Source: Desulfocarbo indianensis (lineage in GTDB: Bacteria; Desulfobacterota; Desulfarculia; Desulfarculales; Desulfarculaceae). From it: a DNA stretch of 64,000 bases. The notes beneath the pieces were generated by a model. It saw nothing but the letters and a program-made list of their open reading frames with translations. It had not been told where the DNA came from and did no database searches. The DNA is taken from NCBI GenBank assembly GCA_001184205.1, contig LBMP01000003.1:62001-126000 (forward strand), in the 5' to 3' direction. Of the stretch, positions 17,417 to 26,499 are shown in pieces. Position 1 is the first letter of the stretch. The number at the start of each line of letters is the position of its first letter. The position numbers and the translations under genes were made by a program.

Positions 17417-18622
17417 CTATGCTTGGCCGCCCGGTTTTCGCAAACGGCGCTTGAGCCCCTGGGGAGTGCAGCGGGCAACCAGCTTGCGCAGCCATACCAG
17501 GGGAAAAAGCAGTTGCCGCAAGTAGTCGATGCCATCCTGCAGCCGTTGGTCCTCGCTTTCCAATTCCCGCACCCTGCCCCACAGGGCGGCGGACTGGGCT
17601 TGATGGAAATCATGCAGGCGCACGCCCGCGTCGTCCAGGCCATCGGTGAGGCGCTTGGGGTCGATGGCCGCCTGGCCCGTGTCGGCGCGGCGGTTTTCCA
17701 GCACCCGGAAAAAATGCAGCTTGGTGCGCCAGAGATAAAGCAAATCCAAATGGTATCGCCTCAGACGCGCCGCTCTATCCTTGGCGGCCTGGCTGTCCTG
17801 CCGCAGCACGAAGAAGCTGCACTGGGCCCGCCAGAGATAAGGGTCGAACAGCCGGTGCAGGCTCTTTTCCAAATCCTCGTCCCGTTGCCAGCCGTGACTC
17901 TTGAATTGGTTCTCCCACCATTGGCTGTGGGCCCAGACCAAATGGCCGTTGGCCGGAATCACCGGCTCCAGGCTTTCGGCCATGAGATACTCAAAGGGCC
18001 GGCGCTCGTTGAAGGCCGTGCGGTTTTCCTCCACCTCCAGGGGGTGCAGCTCGCCGAATATCCGGTCCTCGCCAAAGGCGGGGATGATGAAGAACAAGAG
18101 GGCGTCCTCGCTGGCGACGGTGCGCAGGGCGGCCAAATGGTCGTTAAGCTGGGCCGGGTGCAGGTGCTCCCAGATGTCAAAGCCGGTTATGGTGTCGAAG
18201 CGCCGGCCTTGGCCCGCCAACTGGCGGCAGCTCTCCAAAAGCCCGCCCACCATGATTTTGCCTTGCAGCTCCGGCGGCGCGCTTTGGGCCGCGTCCCGGC
18301 TGATGTCCAAGCCCAATAAATCCTCGCGGCCGGCCAGGCTCAAAAGCCACAACACGTCGCCCCGGCCGCAGCCCAGCTCCAGGAGCTTGTCCGGGTTCAG
18401 CAAGTGGACGATCTCGGCCAGGCCCAGGTTTTCATATTTGAGCTGGCCGCTCTGGTGATGCAGGTTGCGTTGAAAATAGTCCTCGTTGTAATAGCCCGAG
18501 TCCAGGATATTGGCGAGCAGCTGGTCGTAATCGGCGGGCGCTTCGATCTGAATGAGCTTGGCGGGACGGCCGTCGTTGTACAGACGCCCGTCGTCGAGGT
18601 AATGGCTGTCCAAGATCCTCAT
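17417..18622 (-). CDS. Class I SAM-dependent methyltransferase with coiled C-terminal region
   Basis: The protein has 401 residues. The Rossmann SAM motif is LLELGCGRGDVLWLL near residue 80, followed by LLGLDISRDAA (acidic loop) and FDTITGFDIWEHLHPAQL, the usual layout of methyltransferase domain 11/23 proteins. Residues 280-380 are rich in Arg, Leu and Glu and look helical (RAARLRRYHLDLLYLW, VRELESEDQRLQDG), ending in a basic tail. The substrate is unknown; similar proteins sit in polysaccharide clusters, but no such cluster is here. The 95-residue TRASH protein follows after 11 bases. Confidence 0.75.
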   Translation of the reverse strand: MRILDSHYLDDGRLYNDGRPAKLIQIEAPADYDQLLANILDSGYYNEDYFQRNLHHQSGQLKYENLGLAEIVHLLNPDKLLELGCGRGDVLWLLSLAGREDLLGLDISRDAAQSAPPELQGKIMVGGLLESCRQLAGQGRRFDTITGFDIWEHLHPAQLNDHLAALRTVASEDALLFFIIPAFGEDRIFGELHPLEVEENRTAFNERRPFEYLMAESLEPVIPANGHLVWAHSQWWENQFKSHGWQRDEDLEKSLHRLFDPYLWRAQCSFFVLRQDSQAAKDRAARLRRYHLDLLYLWRTKLHFFRVLENRRADTGQAAIDPKRLTDGLDDAGVRLHDFHQAQSAALWGRVRELESEDQRLQDGIDYLRQLLFPLVWLRKLVARCTPQGLKRRLRKPGGQA

Positions 18623-18710
18623 GCCGCCGCGCTCCCCTCGCCTCTCGCCAAGCCAGTGTTAACGCCTGTGTCCTCTTGCGCGTCGCCCCGGCGGTGCGGC
18701 CTTGCCCGCT

Positions 18711-19241
18711 TCAAGCGCCATGCCATGCTTCCTTGCGCACGGTTTGCTCCCGCCGCTCAGCGGGCGTCATGGCCTCGTAGAGTTGGGCGGCGGTCTTGCC
18801 CCAGCGCGGCAGCCTTAGGTCCGGCGCCAACTCCATGAGCGGCACCAGGACGAAAGCGCGCCGCCACATCTCCGGATGGGGCACCTGGAGGTCCGGCTGG
18901 TTTATGATCTCCTCGCCGAAAATGAGAAGGTCCAGGTCCAGGGTTCTGGGCCCCCAATGCTCCAAGCGCTCCCGGCCTCGGCTCGCCTCTATTTTTAAAA
19001 GGGCCCGCAGCAACTCCCGCGCGTCGCCCCTAAACCTACCACGGGCCACCGCGTTCAAAAAGGGAGGCTGCTCCACCGGCCCCACCGGGGCTGTTTTATA
19101 GAGCGAGGACACCGCCACCGGCCGGTAGGCCTCCAGCGCCGCCAGGCCCTCCAGCCCGGCCGCCAGATTGGCCTCGGCGTCGCCCAGGTTGGAGCCCAGG
19201 CCTATGAACACCTCCACCCAGCCGGGGTCCGCTTCTTTCAC
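18711..19241 (-). CDS. folK: 2-amino-4-hydroxy-6-hydroxymethyldihydropteridine diphosphokinase
   Basis: The 176 residues are standard for HPPK, which pyrophosphorylates 6-hydroxymethyl-dihydropterin in folate synthesis. Conserved elements are VFIGLGSNLGDAEANL, VSSLYKTAPVGP, PPFLNAVA, and the catalytic signature RLEHWGPRTLDLDLLIFG with the two Asp that bind Mg-ATP, then VPHPEMWRRAFVLVPL. The start is a GTG 12 bases after the dapL stop, so it is probably in the dap operon. No folP or folB is nearby. Confidence 0.92.
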   Translation of the reverse strand: MKEADPGWVEVFIGLGSNLGDAEANLAAGLEGLAALEAYRPVAVSSLYKTAPVGPVEQPPFLNAVARGRFRGDARELLRALLKIEASRGRERLEHWGPRTLDLDLLIFGEEIINQPDLQVPHPEMWRRAFVLVPLMELAPDLRLPRWGKTAAQLYEAMTPAERREQTVRKEAWHGA

Positions 19242-19253
19242 TCCGCGTGCAGC

Positions 19254-20420
19254 CTAAAAGCCGAGCTTGGCCAGGCGATCCACCGCTTCGGCCAGGCGGG
19301 ATTTGTCCACGGTCAAGGCCAGGCGCACGAAGCCCTCGCCCGGCTCGCCGAAGCCGTTGCCCGGCGTGGAAACGATGCCGCACTCGTTCAGCAGACGCTT
19401 GGTGAACTCGGCGCTGCTTATCCCCTTGGGGCAGGGGCACCACACATAGAAGGTGGCGCGCGGCATTTCCACGGCCATGCCCAAGTCTTGCAGGCCCTTC
19501 ACCAGCACGTCGCGCCTTTCCTGATACAGGGCGCACATGTCGGCCACGCACTTCTGGTCGCCCTCCAGGGCGGCGATGCCGGCTATCTGCACGGCGTCAA
19601 AGGCGCCGCTGTCGATCTGGCTCTTCACCTGGCCCAGGCCGGCCACCAGTTCGGCGTTGCCCACGGCGAAGCCCAGGCGCCAGCCGGTCATGTTGTAGGT
19701 CTTGGAGAGGCTGTGGAACTCGATGCCCACCTCCATGGCGCCGGGAACCGTAAGGAAGCTGGGCGGCTTGAATCCGTCGTAGGCCATTTCGGTGTAGGCC
19801 GCGTCGGAAACCACCATCAGGCCGTGCTTCTGGGCGAAGGCCACCACCTGGGCGTAATAGTCCACATCGGCCACCGTCGCGGTGGGGTTGTTGGGATAGT
19901 TGATGAGCAGCACCTTGGCCTTTTTCAAGACCCCCGCCGGAATGGCCTCCAAATCGGGCAGGAAGCCGTTTTCCTTTAAAAGCGGCATGTGATAGGGCTC
20001 GCCGCCGGCCATGATGGTGGAGGAGTTGTACACCGGATAGGCCGGGCTGGGGCAGAGCATCACGTCGCCGGGATTGATAAAGGCAAAGGGGAAATGGGCC
20101 AGGCCTTCCTTGGAGCCGATCAGGGTGATGATTTCCTTGGCGGGGTCCAGCTTCAGCCCGAAGCGCCGCTCGAACCAGCCGGCCGCGGCGTCGCGGAAGC
20201 GGTTCATGCCGGAGTAGGCCGGGTAGCGGTGGGTGGCGGGGTCCTCCGCCGCCTCTTGCAGCTTGGTGATGATGTGCTGGGGCGTGGGCAAATCCGGGTC
20301 GCCGACCCCCAGGTCTATGATATCCACGCCGCGGGCCCGCACCTCGTCGCGCAAGCGGTCGATCTCCTTGAACAGGTAAGGGGGAAGTTTGTTGAGTCGC
20401 TCAGCCTTTGCAAATCCCAT
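19254..20420 (-). CDS. dapL: LL-diaminopimelate aminotransferase
   Basis: The 388-residue fold-type I PLP enzyme converts tetrahydrodipicolinate directly to LL-diaminopimelate with glutamate as donor. MGFAKAERLNKLPPYLFKEI, IIDLGVGDPDLPTP, HRYPAYSGMNRFRDA, SPAYPVY, NYPNNPTA and the PLP-Lys motif FHSLSKTYNMTGWRLGFAVG match DapL of bacteria. It lies with dapB, dapA and dapF, and no dapD/dapE or ddh is in the window, which supports the aminotransferase route. Its ribosome site is GAGG seven to nine bases upstream. A leader of about 410 bases separates it from the FAH-family gene, so it may have its own promoter. Confidence 0.92.
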   Translation of the reverse strand: MGFAKAERLNKLPPYLFKEIDRLRDEVRARGVDIIDLGVGDPDLPTPQHIITKLQEAAEDPATHRYPAYSGMNRFRDAAAGWFERRFGLKLDPAKEIITLIGSKEGLAHFPFAFINPGDVMLCPSPAYPVYNSSTIMAGGEPYHMPLLKENGFLPDLEAIPAGVLKKAKVLLINYPNNPTATVADVDYYAQVVAFAQKHGLMVVSDAAYTEMAYDGFKPPSFLTVPGAMEVGIEFHSLSKTYNMTGWRLGFAVGNAELVAGLGQVKSQIDSGAFDAVQIAGIAALEGDQKCVADMCALYQERRDVLVKGLQDLGMAVEMPRATFYVWCPCPKGISSAEFTKRLLNECGIVSTPGNGFGEPGEGFVRLALTVDKSRLAEAVDRLAKLGF

Positions 20421-20548
20421 TGTTTACCTCAGTCCTCTTCTGCTGGCCATGCTAGCGCCCGGCCTCCTGGGAGTCCGGGCGATGGATTTCAAATGTCTCT
20501 CGGCTTTTGATCGGTTTTCTGGGGGGCTCTCCCGCGAACCCCGCCCGG

Positions 20549-20641
20549 CTATTTCTCCGCCACGGGATATATATAATTCAAAAATCCGATCACCACCATG
20601 ACCGTGCCGTATTCTTGTTTGGGCGCCAGGCGTCTCACCAT
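20549..20641 (-). CDS. Possible 30-residue single-pass membrane protein
   Basis: A frame of 31 codons, in the gap between the FAH-family gene and dapL. It encodes MVRRLAPKQEY followed by a hydrophobic stretch GTVMVVIGFLNYIYPVAEK and then TAG. A strong GGAGGG lies ten bases before the ATG at 20639-20641; an in-frame ATG at 20659 would give 36 residues but lacks that site. Positive residues before the helix suggest an inside N-terminus. It is too short for statistics and could be the remnant of a longer gene, but its composition and ribosome site are better than chance frames nearby. Confidence 0.4.
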   Translation of the reverse strand: MVRRLAPKQEYGTVMVVIGFLNYIYPVAEK

Positions 20642-20833
20642 GATCTTGGCGCCCTCCATCTCGTGCGGTCCAGGGGCCGCCCATGCCTCGGGTTACGGGT
20701 TCATCCTTATGGCCGCGAGCGGTTCATCCGATGGCCAACGGTGCGCTTCGGCTGGCGCGCCCGAGGGCGGCTTTGCTCCCGAGGCCATAGCGGACAACCA
20801 TCTCGGCGGCGACGCCGGGGGGCGTTTCAATAT

Positions 20834-21631
20834 CTACTTGCCGTCCTCCACCGTGTTTATGAGCCTGCCCAGATTTTCCACCTCTATAACCACTTCCTGG
20901 CCCGCCTTCATGGGCCCCACCCCTTCCGGGGTGCCGGTGGCGATCACATCGCCGGGGTTTAGGGTCATGACCTTGCTGATGAAGGAGATGAGCCGGGCCA
21001 CCGGGAATATCTGGTCCGAGGTGTGGCCGTCTTGCTTAAGGTGGCCGTCCAAGAGGCAGCGCACGTAAAGGTCTTGCGGCTCCAGGTTAAGCGCGATGCA
21101 GGGCCCCAGGGGGCAGAAGGTGTCGAAGCTCTTGGCCCTGGTCCACTGCACGTCCGCCTTTTGCAGGTCGCGCTCAGTGACGTCGTTCACGCAGGTGTAG
21201 CCCAGCACGTAAGCCAGGGCCTCCTCGGGCTCCACCTTGCGGCATCTGCGGGCCATGACCACGCCCAACTCGGCCTCGTGGTCCACCCTGGTGGCGCCGG
21301 GCGGCCGCCGGATGGTTTCGCCGGGGGCGATCACCGTGGTGGGCGGCTTGAGGAATATGATGGGCGTTTCGTCCGGCACCTCGTTGCCCAACTCCCTGGC
21401 GTGGGCCGCGTAGTTGCGCCCCACGCACACGATCTTGGAAGGCCGGCAGGGGGCCAGAAGGCGCGCGTCCTTCAGCGCGGCGTACTGCTTGCCCAACTGC
21501 CCTCCGCTGAAGGGCGAGCCCTCGTAAAGGCGGATGCGCCCTCCGTTCATGAGGCCGAAACGCACCGTGCCCCCATGGGCGATGCGTACGATGGCCTTTT
21601 CCGCGAAAATCGCGCCGCTGTCCACGGCCAT
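20834..21631 (-). CDS. Fumarylacetoacetate hydrolase-family protein
   Basis: The 265 residues match the FAH/HpcE superfamily. SKIVCVGRNYAAHARELGN, PIIFLKPPTTV, DHEAELGVVM (metal ligand Glu residues), GYTCVNDVTERDLQ, KSFDTFCPLGPCI and GDVIATGTPEGVGPM are all present. Members hydrolyse or decarboxylate 2-oxo acids (acylpyruvases, oxaloacetate decarboxylase, 5-oxopent-3-ene-dioate decarboxylase). It starts ten bases after the dapB stop, within the lysine cluster. An acylpyruvase or oxaloacetate-handling role near aspartate-derived synthesis would fit, but that is inference from position only. Confidence 0.85.
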   Translation of the reverse strand: MAVDSGAIFAEKAIVRIAHGGTVRFGLMNGGRIRLYEGSPFSGGQLGKQYAALKDARLLAPCRPSKIVCVGRNYAAHARELGNEVPDETPIIFLKPPTTVIAPGETIRRPPGATRVDHEAELGVVMARRCRKVEPEEALAYVLGYTCVNDVTERDLQKADVQWTRAKSFDTFCPLGPCIALNLEPQDLYVRCLLDGHLKQDGHTSDQIFPVARLISFISKVMTLNPGDVIATGTPEGVGPMKAGQEVVIEVENLGRLINTVEDGK

Positions 21632-21641
21632 GCGCCTTGCC

Positions 21642-22448
21642 CTATCCTTTCAGTCCCAGCACGTCTTGCATGTCGTAAAGCCCAGGCTCCCTGCTGGCGA
21701 CCCAAAGCGCCGCGCGCACCGCGCCCTGGGCAAAGGTATCGCGGGAATGGGCCCGGTGGACAAGCTCCAGGCGCTCGCCCTGGCCGATGAAATAAACCGT
21801 GTGATCGCCCACGATGTCGCCGCCCCTTATCACGCCCACCCCGATCTCCTCTTGGGGCCGCGCGCCCACCAGGCCGTGGCGGCCGTGTTGGCAGACCTTT
21901 TCCGGGTCCCAGCCCCGGGCGGCGGCCAGTTCCGCGATGAGCTTCACCGCGGTGCCCGAGGGGGCGTCCTTTTTCTGGTCGTGGTGGGCTTCCACCAGCT
22001 CCAGGGCGTAGCCCTCGCCCAATACCTTGGCCATCATGCCCGCCAGCTTGAACATGAGGTTCATGCCCACGCTCATGTTGGGCGCGTAGACCACGGGAAC
22101 CTTCCTGGCCAGCTCATGCAGGCGCTCCACCTGGCCGGCGTTCAGGCCGGTGGTGCCGATGACCGCGGCCTTGCCCATTTCAGCGGCCAGCGCCAGGTGA
22201 GCGAGGGTGGCCTCCGGCGCGGTGAAATCTATGAGCGCGTCGGCTTTGGCCAGGGCCGCGGCGGGATCGCCCTCCACCGCGCCCTGGGCTCCGGCCAGGC
22301 CGGCCACCTCGGCGATGGACCGCCCCACGGCCGGATGGCCGGCGAACTCGAAAGCGCCGGCCAGCTCGGCCCGCTCCTGGCAAGCGATGGTGTGGATGAT
22401 GCGTCCGCCCATGCGGCCCGCCGCGCCGGCCACGGCTATGCGTACCAT
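21642..22448 (-). CDS. dapB: 4-hydroxy-tetrahydrodipicolinate reductase
   Basis: The 268 residues carry the N-terminal nucleotide-binding turn VAGAAGRMGGRI, DALIDFTAPEA, AVIGTTGL, and the signature LELVEAHHDQKKDAPSGTA with catalytic His/Lys, then HTVYFIGQGERLELVHRA. DapB reduces the DapA product with NAD(P)H in the cytoplasm. GGGAGGAG precedes the ATG. It lies 16 bases after dapA, a clear operon. Confidence 0.96.
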   Translation of the reverse strand: MVRIAVAGAAGRMGGRIIHTIACQERAELAGAFEFAGHPAVGRSIAEVAGLAGAQGAVEGDPAAALAKADALIDFTAPEATLAHLALAAEMGKAAVIGTTGLNAGQVERLHELARKVPVVYAPNMSVGMNLMFKLAGMMAKVLGEGYALELVEAHHDQKKDAPSGTAVKLIAELAAARGWDPEKVCQHGRHGLVGARPQEEIGVGVIRGGDIVGDHTVYFIGQGERLELVHRAHSRDTFAQGAVRAALWVASREPGLYDMQDVLGLKG

Positions 22449-22464
22449 GATCAGCGGCTCCTCC

Positions 22465-23343
22465 CTATTTTATAAGCCCGTTGTCGGCCAGCGCCTTCTT
22501 CAGCTTTTCCAGGTTGGCCGGGGCCATTTCGCACATGGGCAGCCGCATGGCGCCGTTGGTGATGAGCCCCATGAGGGCGGCCGCGGTCTTGACCGGTATG
22601 GGGTTGGTCTCCAGGAACATGGCCTTGCACACGGGCAATAGCTTGTAGAAAAGCTCCTGGGCCTTGCCCGCCTGGCCCGCCTCCCAGGCCGCGATCAAGT
22701 CCGCGGTCTGGCGCGGCAATATGTTGGAGATCACGCTGATCACCCCGGCCCCGCCGATGGCCAGCACCGGCAGGATCAGGTTGTCGTCGCCGGAGAGCAG
22801 AACCAGCTTATCCCCGCAGAGCTGTATGATCTCCGCCATCTGGCCCAGATTGCCCGAGGCCTCCTTCACGGCCACTATCTCCGGCAGTTCGGCCAGGCGG
22901 GCCATGGTGGCGGGCTCGATGTTAACCCCGGTGCGGCCCGCGATATTATAAGGAACCAGGGGGAACTTGGCCTCTTTGGCGATGGCCTGATAATGGCGGT
23001 AGATGCCCTCCTGGGTGGGCTTGTTGTAATAGGGCGTGATGTGCAGCGCCGCGTCGGCGCCCACCGCCTTGGCGTGCTTGGTGAGATCAATGGCCTCGGC
23101 GGTGTTGTTGGAGCCCGCGCCGGCCACCACGGGCACGCGCTTTTTAACCTGGTCCACCGTTATCTCGATCACCCGCTTGTGCTCATCGTGGCTGAGGGTG
23201 GGCGATTCGCCGGTGGTGCCGCAGGGCACGATGCCGTTGGTCCCGTTTTCGATCTGGAACTCGATGAGGCGCCGCAAGGACTCCTCATCCACGGTTCCAT
23301 TGGCAAACGGGGTGACGATGGCCACCAAGGCTCCCTTGAACAT
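22465..23343 (-). CDS. dapA: 4-hydroxy-tetrahydrodipicolinate synthase
   Basis: The 292-residue TIM barrel condenses pyruvate with aspartate semialdehyde. GTTGESPTLSHDEH, ADAALHITPYYNKPTQEG, PLVPYNIAGRTGVNIEP and the Schiff-base Lys in IVAVKEASGNL are conserved. AGGAGA lies eight bases before the ATG. The gap of 111 bases from dapF contains a weak CCCGCC/GGCGGG hairpin (23384-23402), so transcription may re-initiate or be attenuated here. Confidence 0.96.
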   Translation of the reverse strand: MFKGALVAIVTPFANGTVDEESLRRLIEFQIENGTNGIVPCGTTGESPTLSHDEHKRVIEITVDQVKKRVPVVAGAGSNNTAEAIDLTKHAKAVGADAALHITPYYNKPTQEGIYRHYQAIAKEAKFPLVPYNIAGRTGVNIEPATMARLAELPEIVAVKEASGNLGQMAEIIQLCGDKLVLLSGDDNLILPVLAIGGAGVISVISNILPRQTADLIAAWEAGQAGKAQELFYKLLPVCKAMFLETNPIPVKTAAALMGLITNGAMRLPMCEMAPANLEKLKKALADNGLIK

Positions 23344-23454
23344 CTCTCACAGTCTCCTAGTTTTGGGTTGGAGGGATTAACGCCCCGCCTTTTTCCGGCG
23401 GGAGCGCGTGACCGAAGCGAGCCCGCCCTCCCCTCGCGGGCCCGCCGGCTCTGG

Positions 23455-24348
23455 CTAAACCGACAGCCAGGCGAAGGCTTCCTCATGGAGGACGCCTTTA
23501 TATACATAATGGGCCGGGCCTTCCAGAAACACATCCCCGAAACCGTCCCGGCCCTTGTCGTCAAAGTACACGGTCAGGGTTTCGCCGCTACGCACCCTGG
23601 CGGTGACCGGGGACCGCAAGAGGCCGCGCGCGCCGGTCATGAGGGCCGAGGCCACCACGCCGGTGCCGCAGGCCAGGGTCTCGTCTTCCACCCCGCGCTC
23701 ATAGGTGCGCACCCACAGCTCGCCCTGATGGGGCGCGACGAAGTTGACATTGCTGCCCGCCGGCGCGAAGTGGGCGTGAAAGCGCAACGCCCGGCCCAAT
23801 TCCCTCACCGGCGCGGCTTCCAGATCATCCACCAAGAGCACGGCGTGGGGAACCCCGGTGTTGACTCCATCCAGGCGCACCGCTTGCCCGGCCGCCTCCA
23901 AATGCAGATCCTGGTAAGCGCCAAAGGGCGGCACCATCTCCAGCTTCACCGAGGAGCCCTTCACCCAGGCCCGGATGGGGCCGGCCAGGGTGTCGAACAC
24001 CATTTCCGGACCGGCCAGACCCGCATCCACGGCGAAACGCGCGGCGCAGCGGCCGCCGTTGCCGCACATCTCGGCCGAGGAGCCGTCCGCGTTGAAGAAA
24101 TCCCAGCGGAAATCAACCTTTCCCAGCTTTGGGTCCACTCTAGCCGATGGCGAGAGGCAAATCAAGCCGTCCGCGCCCACCGAGCGGCCCCGCGGGCAGA
24201 TGGCTCTGGCCAGGCCGGAGATGAGGCTTTCCGGCAGCTTGGCCTCCCGGTTGTCCAGCAAGATGAAATCGTTGCCCGTGCCGGTCATCTTGGTAAAAGA
24301 GAGGCCCGCCAGGGACTGGAGCTGTTCATAGGTGCCGGGGTCTGCCAT
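23455..24348 (-). CDS. dapF: Diaminopimelate epimerase
   Basis: The 297 residues contain both catalytic Cys motifs of the racemase: MCGNGGRCAARF near residue 93 and LACGTGVVASAL near residue 229. TKMTGTGNDFILLDN starts the domain. DapF interconverts LL- and meso-diaminopimelate, the step needed after DapL. The start has an extra 19 residues before the conserved FTKM; the ATG at 24348 follows GAGGCG. It is followed leftward by dapA. Confidence 0.95.
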   Translation of the reverse strand: MADPGTYEQLQSLAGLSFTKMTGTGNDFILLDNREAKLPESLISGLARAICPRGRSVGADGLICLSPSARVDPKLGKVDFRWDFFNADGSSAEMCGNGGRCAARFAVDAGLAGPEMVFDTLAGPIRAWVKGSSVKLEMVPPFGAYQDLHLEAAGQAVRLDGVNTGVPHAVLLVDDLEAAPVRELGRALRFHAHFAPAGSNVNFVAPHQGELWVRTYERGVEDETLACGTGVVASALMTGARGLLRSPVTARVRSGETLTVYFDDKGRDGFGDVFLEGPAHYVYKGVLHEEAFAWLSV

Positions 24349-24589
24349 GCTTACGCCTCGCGAAAAGGGCCGCTTTCCCTAAGTGCATGATGCCAAGAAA
24401 CAAATTAGCCCGCAAAAGGGCCATGCTGAGGGAAATACCATAAAGTGGCGCGATCGTCACTCATCAATTGGCAGACAGGCCCGGCCAACCAGGCAAGATA
24501 AGCCATAAAGCGGCCGACGAGCCCAACCTGTAGCGGCGCGGCCAAGCCCCTAAATACCACGCCGCGCCGGTTCCGCTACCTGTCGGCGG

Positions 24590-25270
24590 CTAATTGAGCG
24601 TCAGCAGCACCTCGGGGAAAAGCGAGGTAGCCTTGATGGGGCCGCAGGATTCGCGCACCAGGATGCGTATAGTCTGGCCGGGTTTCACGTTCAGGTCCGC
24701 GTATTCCAGCGCCCCGCTGATAACTTTGCCCTTGACGGGTATCCGCTGGCCCGCCTTCTTGCCGGGGAAGCCCATGGCGCTGACCACTTCCTTTTTCTCG
24801 GCATCCGATTTGCCTTCCAGCTTATACAGCCCCATGGCGCCGAAACGCTCCACCGGCTTGGCCCCCCTGGAGCCGCCGGTGCAGGCGGTCATGCCGTTAT
24901 CGAATTTGATGCAGGATTCGATCGGGGCCCGGTAGTTGAAGCCGGTCTTGTCCTTGTAGAACATGAGGGTGGCCCCGCTCTTGGGGTCGTTGTCCGTGTC
25001 GAAATAGACATCCACCACCGCGCTGGCGTAATTGCCGGGCGGTTCCTTGAGGGTGACGTCGAACTTCAGTTCCTTGCCGTCGCTGTTTATGGCCACCTTG
25101 ACCACGTCCAAGCCGGGATGGCTGCCCAGGTTGGTGTTGATGGGCTCCACGTCGCCGGAGGCGTCGCTAAGCTCGATGCCGCCTTTGGCTTTTTTCACCT
25201 CGGCCGAGGCGCTGATGGCCAGGGACAGGACCGCCGCCAATGCCACGAGGCTTAACAAAAGACGCTTCAT
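24590..25270 (-). CDS. Secreted conserved protein of unknown function
   Basis: The protein has 226 residues with a classical Sec signal peptide (MKRLLLSLVALAAVLSLAISASA). The ATG at 25270 follows GGGAGGA; the longer frame from 25396 has no such site. The mature protein looks like a beta-rich domain: VVDVYFDTDNDPKSGAT with an acidic loop that could bind calcium, YRAPIESCIKF, ACTGGSRG, and a second Cys pair near the C-terminus (ESCGPIK). I do not recognise a named family. It lies between dapF and a DUF4019 gene, both leftward. Confidence 0.7.
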   Translation of the reverse strand: MKRLLLSLVALAAVLSLAISASAEVKKAKGGIELSDASGDVEPINTNLGSHPGLDVVKVAINSDGKELKFDVTLKEPPGNYASAVVDVYFDTDNDPKSGATLMFYKDKTGFNYRAPIESCIKFDNGMTACTGGSRGAKPVERFGAMGLYKLEGKSDAEKKEVVSAMGFPGKKAGQRIPVKGKVISGALEYADLNVKPGQTIRILVRESCGPIKATSLFPEVLLTLN

Positions 25271-25480
25271 CGCATCCTCCCTTGCAAAAGAAAAAAGCGA
25301 CGGGACCGACCTTAGCTCCAGGTCGGGCCGGGGGTCAAGGCGCTCCGAGACAGGGGAAAAGGCTAACCACTTGGAATCGAAATTTATTTCAAACACATGC
25401 GCGGCGTGGTGAGAACCAGCGCCGCGCTATGGCATTTTCCGCCGCGGCGGGTGAGACCCGCCTGGCCGGTCTGCTTGGGT

Positions 25481-25930
25481 CTATTTTATGAAATAACCCA
25501 CCACCCGCCAGCCGCGCTGGGGCTCCTTGGCCATGGTCAGGGTTTCCAGGGCGGTTTTCTTGTTGGCGTAGCTGCTTTGGAGCTGCACCAGCATGTATTC
25601 GCCTTTTGGCGCGCCGGGCAGGCTTTTCTCGGTCTTGGCGGCGGCTATCTTGCGTCCCGCCGCCTTGCCCAGGGGGTTGTGGATGATGCTGATGGTATTC
25701 ACCCATTTTTCTTGGCTCATGGCCTTTTGGAAAAGCTGTCCGGCTTCCCGCCAGGATTGGGCGTATTGGCCCTGGTCGATCAGATTCAGCCAGGCCAGGG
25801 CGCTGTCCTGGCCGGCCTGGAGGTCTTTATCCGTGGCCGCGGCCGGCAGGGCCAGAGCCAGCGCGCAGGCGGTCAGGATCACAAGGAAGAGTAAGCGTAG
25901 CGCTAGCCTCGGTTTCGCGGGGAGGGTCAT
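25481..25930 (-). CDS. DUF4019-type exported protein
   Basis: The protein has 149 residues with an N-terminal signal peptide (LALRLLFLVILTACALALA then LPAAA). The mature part has ALAWLNLIDQGQYAQSWREA, WVNTISIIHNPLGKAAGRK, GEYMLVQLQSSYANKKTALET and a closing GWRVVGYFIK, which fits the DUF4019 pattern of small NTF2-like secreted proteins. Function is unknown. AGGAG lies before the ATG, and it begins 12 bases after the nitroreductase stop, so the pair is co-transcribed. Confidence 0.75.
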   Translation of the reverse strand: MTLPAKPRLALRLLFLVILTACALALALPAAATDKDLQAGQDSALAWLNLIDQGQYAQSWREAGQLFQKAMSQEKWVNTISIIHNPLGKAAGRKIAAAKTEKSLPGAPKGEYMLVQLQSSYANKKTALETLTMAKEPQRGWRVVGYFIK

Positions 25931-25942
25931 CCTTACTCCTTA

Positions 25943-26452
25943 TTACCAGCGGTTGTGATGAATGCGATCTTTGCGGAATCGGTCTTCCGGTGGCGGGATC
26001 ATATCCGGATAACCCACCATCACGAAGGCCAGCACCTCCACGTTGGGGGGCATTTTCAAGAGCTTTCTGAAGGCGTGCACCCGTTCGGTGAGGGGGTAGA
26101 CGCCGGTCCACAGCGCGCCCAGGCCCATGGCATGGGCGGCCAGCAGCATGTTTTCCACGGCCGCCGCGCAATCCTGCTCCCAAAACCCGCCGAAGCGGTC
26201 CTCGCCCAAGTCGGCGCAGGCCAGGATGGCCAGGGGCGCGCTCCTGGCCGGGGCGGCGCCGGGATAAAAGCGCGAGGCCAGGTCCAACATTTCGCGGTCG
26301 TCGATCACCACGAAATGCCAGGGCTGGCCGTCGCCGGCCGAAGGCGCTTGCATGGCCGCGGCCAACAGTTTCAAAACCATTTCGGGGGGCACTGGCTTGT
26401 TCAACCATGCGCGGGGGCTGCGCCGGGTCATGATCGCTTCCAGAGCCTCCAT
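25943..26452 (-). CDS. Nitroreductase-family FMN oxidoreductase
   Basis: The 169 residues match short nitroreductases. RRSPRAWLNKPV (FMN phosphate contact), AMQAPSAGDGQPWHFVVID, AAVENMLLAAHAMGLGALWTG and VLAFVMVGYP are conserved. Such enzymes are cytoplasmic NAD(P)H-dependent reductases of nitro compounds, quinones or flavins; the substrate is unknown. AAAGGAGG precedes the ATG. It sits between lysA and the DUF4019 gene. Confidence 0.88.
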   Translation of the reverse strand: MEALEAIMTRRSPRAWLNKPVPPEMVLKLLAAAMQAPSAGDGQPWHFVVIDDREMLDLASRFYPGAAPARSAPLAILACADLGEDRFGGFWEQDCAAAVENMLLAAHAMGLGALWTGVYPLTERVHAFRKLLKMPPNVEVLAFVMVGYPDMIPPPEDRFRKDRIHHNRW

Positions 26453-26499
26453 GCCGTCCTCCTTTGCCTGAAACGGTTTTTTAATGCACCGCGCTTTTC

